Both the position numbers and the translations under genes were made by a program. A stretch of 64,000 nt of DNA. Origin: Variovorax sp. 54. GTDB taxonomy: Bacteria > Pseudomonadota > Gammaproteobacteria > Burkholderiales > Burkholderiaceae_C. This document shows positions 62,943 through 64,000 of this stretch, one piece after another (the stretch's first letter is position 1; each line of letters begins with the position of its first letter). The DNA lies in assembly GCF_002754375.1 (NCBI RefSeq), contig NZ_PEFF01000001.1, positions 5,783,501 through 5,847,500 of the forward strand, read 5' to 3'. The notes beneath the pieces are model-generated. The model did no database searches. It was not told where the DNA came from and saw only the letters and a program-made list of their open reading frames with translations.

Positions 62943-64000
62943 TCAGTCCGCCAGATGGCTGTCGCGCTCGATGTGGTCCAGCTGCTCCTGAAATTGGCGA
63001 TGCGCCGGTGCGATGAGCCGCTTGTCCTGCGTAGCCAGCACGCGTTCGAACTCCGCGATGCAGACACCCAGCCATTCGCGCACCTCGCCGCGCAGTTGCT
63101 GGTAGACCCGTTCGCCGCGTGCGAGCAGCGTGCGGTTTTCGATGCGGTCGCGTGGGTGGATCTTGAGTTCGCTCAATGCCTGCAGCCGCTCCTTGATCTC
63201 CGCGTCGGTCAGCAGCCCCGGGTTGCCTTCAATCAGGAGGCCGAAGGTTTGCTGCGTCTTCTGCACCGTCGCCTCGACCTGCAGTAGGCCATTGACGTCG
63301 TAGGTGAAGCGAACCTCCACCACCGACTCCTGAATGGGTCCGGGTGGCAGCGGCACTTCGAGATTGCCCAGGTGCACGTTGTCGCGCACCATGCGTGACT
63401 CTCCCTGGAACACCTGCAGTTCGATGGCGGCCTGCGCGTCGGAGCCGGGAATGTACGTCTTCGAGCGGCTGACCGGCACCGTGCTGTTGCGCTCGATGAT
63501 GGGGTCGAAATGCCCGTGCGACGAGGTGTTGGCGCCCAGTCGATGGCTCACCGCGACGCCGAGCGAGTAGGGCGCGACGTCGGTCATCACCACTTCCTTC
63601 AGCGCCGCATCCTTGGCCTTGAGGCCGGCCTGCACGGCGGCGCCCAGTGCAACGACTTCGTCGGGGTTGAAGTCGATGGATGGGAAGCGTCCGAACATCG
63701 TGGTGGCGAGTCGTCGCACGACGGGCATGCGTGTGGCTCCTCCCGCGAGAACGACCGCGTCCAGCTCCGCTGCGCGCAGATTGGCGTCGCGCAGCGCGCG
63801 CTCGACCGGCGCGCGCAACCGCTTGAGCAGCGGTGCGCAGGCTTGTTCGAGCAGCGCTTCGTCGATCGCGAGCCGGTGCTGCACGGCCTCGTGCGCGACG
63901 ACGATTTCGGCGCGTGGATGCAGGCTCAGCGCTTGTTTTGCGGCCTCGGTTTGTGCGGCCAAGCGCTGCATGAACTGCGCGTTGCTGCGCAGGCTCGCGG
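62943..64000 (-). CDS. HscC-like Hsp70 chaperone, C-terminal part (cut by window end)
   Basis: About 352 residues are present; the N-terminal ATPase half lies beyond the window. Seen are the end of the nucleotide-binding domain (VVLAGGATRMPVVRRL; NPDEVVALGAAVQAGL), the linker and substrate-binding beta domain (DVAPYSLGVAV, VPVSRSKTYIPG) and a short helical lid ending DSHLAD, without the EEVD-like tail of DnaK. This short form is like HscC. It lies upstream of the J-like protein and, with the two protease-like proteins, forms one operon. Confidence 0.88.
   Translation of the reverse strand, partial: ASLRSNAQFMQRLAAQTEAAKQALSLHPRAEIVVAHEAVQHRLAIDEALLEQACAPLLKRLRAPVERALRDANLRAAELDAVVLAGGATRMPVVRRLATTMFGRFPSIDFNPDEVVALGAAVQAGLKAKDAALKEVVMTDVAPYSLGVAVSHRLGANTSSHGHFDPIIERNSTVPVSRSKTYIPGSDAQAAIELQVFQGESRMVRDNVHLGNLEVPLPPGPIQESVVEVRFTYDVNGLLQVEATVQKTQQTFGLLIEGNPGLLTDAEIKERLQALSELKIHPRDRIENRTLLARGERVYQQLRGEVREWLGVCIAEFERVLATQDKRLIAPAHRQFQEQLDHIERDSHLAD

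Overview
The window looks like chromosomal DNA of a high-GC betaproteobacterium, most probably a Comamonadaceae member close to Variovorax. This is inferred from gene content, codon use and intergenic repeats; no rRNA or tRNA gene is present to confirm it. Coding density is very high and genes are often joined by 1-4 base overlaps. No gap between genes exceeds about 190 bases. I see no insertion sequence, prophage, CRISPR array, tRNA or rRNA.

Layout. 1-9.4 kb is a glycerol uptake and catabolism locus: glpR and the start of glpK on the minus strand, divergent from glpD-glpS-glpT-glpP-glpQ-glpU-glpV, which encodes G3P dehydrogenase and a glycerol ABC importer. Two families of palindromic repeats sit in four of its junctions. 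9.5-16.9 kb is a nine-gene translationally coupled biosynthetic operon resembling dialkylresorcinol (DarA/DarB/DarC) pathways, with a BtrH-type protein, an ABC exporter and two divergent ketosynthase-like proteins. 16.9-22.7 kb (minus) holds an HD hydrolase, lytic transglycosylase MltB, and a MoxR/DUF58/TgpA-transglutaminase operon.

22.8-31.0 kb has a histone-deacetylase-like hydrolase, an MscS channel, etfBA, an acyl-CoA dehydrogenase, a nitronate monooxygenase and an acyltransferase. ETF is the expected electron acceptor of the dehydrogenase. 31.1-38.1 kb is a complete cytochrome bd locus (cydDCAB and cydX) followed by a convergent GbsR/MarR-type regulator. 38.3-44.7 kb is one very large autotransporter adhesin. 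44.7-51.2 kb is an AraC-family regulator divergent from a beta-oxidation-like operon (acyl-CoA synthetase, thiolase, two MaoC proteins, SDR, enoyl-CoA hydratase).

51.2-57.3 kb has a DUF2167 protein, a cupin, an ArsR/SRPBCC pair and an ECF42-type sigma factor module (sigma, two YCII/DGPF proteins, MFS pump) with a matching candidate promoter. 57.3-59.8 kb has a small protein, aroC and an MFS transporter.

59.9-64.0 kb (minus) is the most unusual region: an HscC-like Hsp70 (cut by the window end), a membrane protein joining an HPD-less J-like domain to two TonB/TolA-type C-terminal domains, a site-2-protease-like protein that has lost its metal-binding motifs, and a prepilin-peptidase-like protein that has lost one catalytic aspartate. 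They form a tight operon and may be an undescribed envelope chaperone or signalling system.
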